From Pseudomonadota bacterium (GTDB lineage Bacteria > Pseudomonadota > Alphaproteobacteria > Rhizobiales > Hyphomicrobiaceae), in NCBI GenBank assembly GCA_021816505.1, contig JAKAXS010000222.1, positions 1 to 5,447 on the forward strand: DNA of 5,447 bases. The letters are read 5' to 3'. Shown here one piece after another: positions 5,407-5,447 of this stretch (positions are counted from its first letter, which is position 1; every line of letters begins with the position of its first letter). The translations under genes were made by a program, and so were the position numbers. The notes beneath the pieces were generated by a model. That model ran no database searches. It was not told the DNA's origin and saw nothing but the letters and a program-made list of their open reading frames with translations.

Positions 5407-5447
5407 CTGTCCCCTCAAAGCGCTACCGCCTCACACGCCGCCGCGGT

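Noticed and set aside
1..5447. Mobile element, CRISPR array, toxin-antitoxin or defence system
   Set aside because: I saw no transposase, integrase, regular direct repeats, attachment-like duplications or toxin-antitoxin motifs; the small genes present belong to the DUF465 and DUF4170 families.

Overview
The window reads as ordinary chromosomal DNA of a GC-rich alphaproteobacterium. The reasons are two DUF465/YdcH small proteins with alphaproteobacterial sequence features, a DUF4170 protein (a family I know essentially only from Alphaproteobacteria), and high-GC codon use in the larger genes. I cannot name the genus. I see no phage, transposon, CRISPR, tRNA or rRNA signal.

Layout: (1) 10-219, minus strand, a DUF465/YdcH coiled-coil protein. 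(2) 220-489, a lower-GC divergent intergenic region with palindromes near its left end. (3) 490-660, plus strand, a second DUF465/YdcH protein of 56 aa. (4) 661-858, a convergent intergenic region with two T-tailed hairpins (669-692 and 796-825) and a long stem-loop between them (720-747), possibly a small RNA. (5) 859-2484, minus strand, a complete acyl-CoA synthetase of 541 aa. (6) 2485-2688, a divergent promoter region with repeated GGCAA/TTGCC motifs. (7) 2689-2931, plus strand, DUF4170. (8) 3029-4861, plus strand, an MsbA-like ABC exporter with a fused membrane domain and ATPase, starting at GTG. (9) 4862-4926, a short convergent gap. (10) 4927-5406, minus strand, an SRPBCC (AHSA1-like) protein.

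How the genes relate: DUF4170 and the ABC exporter lie on the same strand 97 bases apart and are probably one transcript. From memory, DUF4170 genes tend to lie near lipid A/LPS genes in alphaproteobacteria, which fits an MsbA-type lipid flippase. The acyl-CoA synthetase is divergent and acts in fatty-acid activation. The two DUF465 genes are divergent paralogues of unknown function. The SRPBCC gene is transcribed towards the exporter and probably belongs to a unit continuing beyond the right edge.

I found no clear new multi-gene system. The most interesting signals are the structured segment at 661-830, the divergent DUF465 pair with its palindromic spacer, and the DUF4170-exporter pairing.
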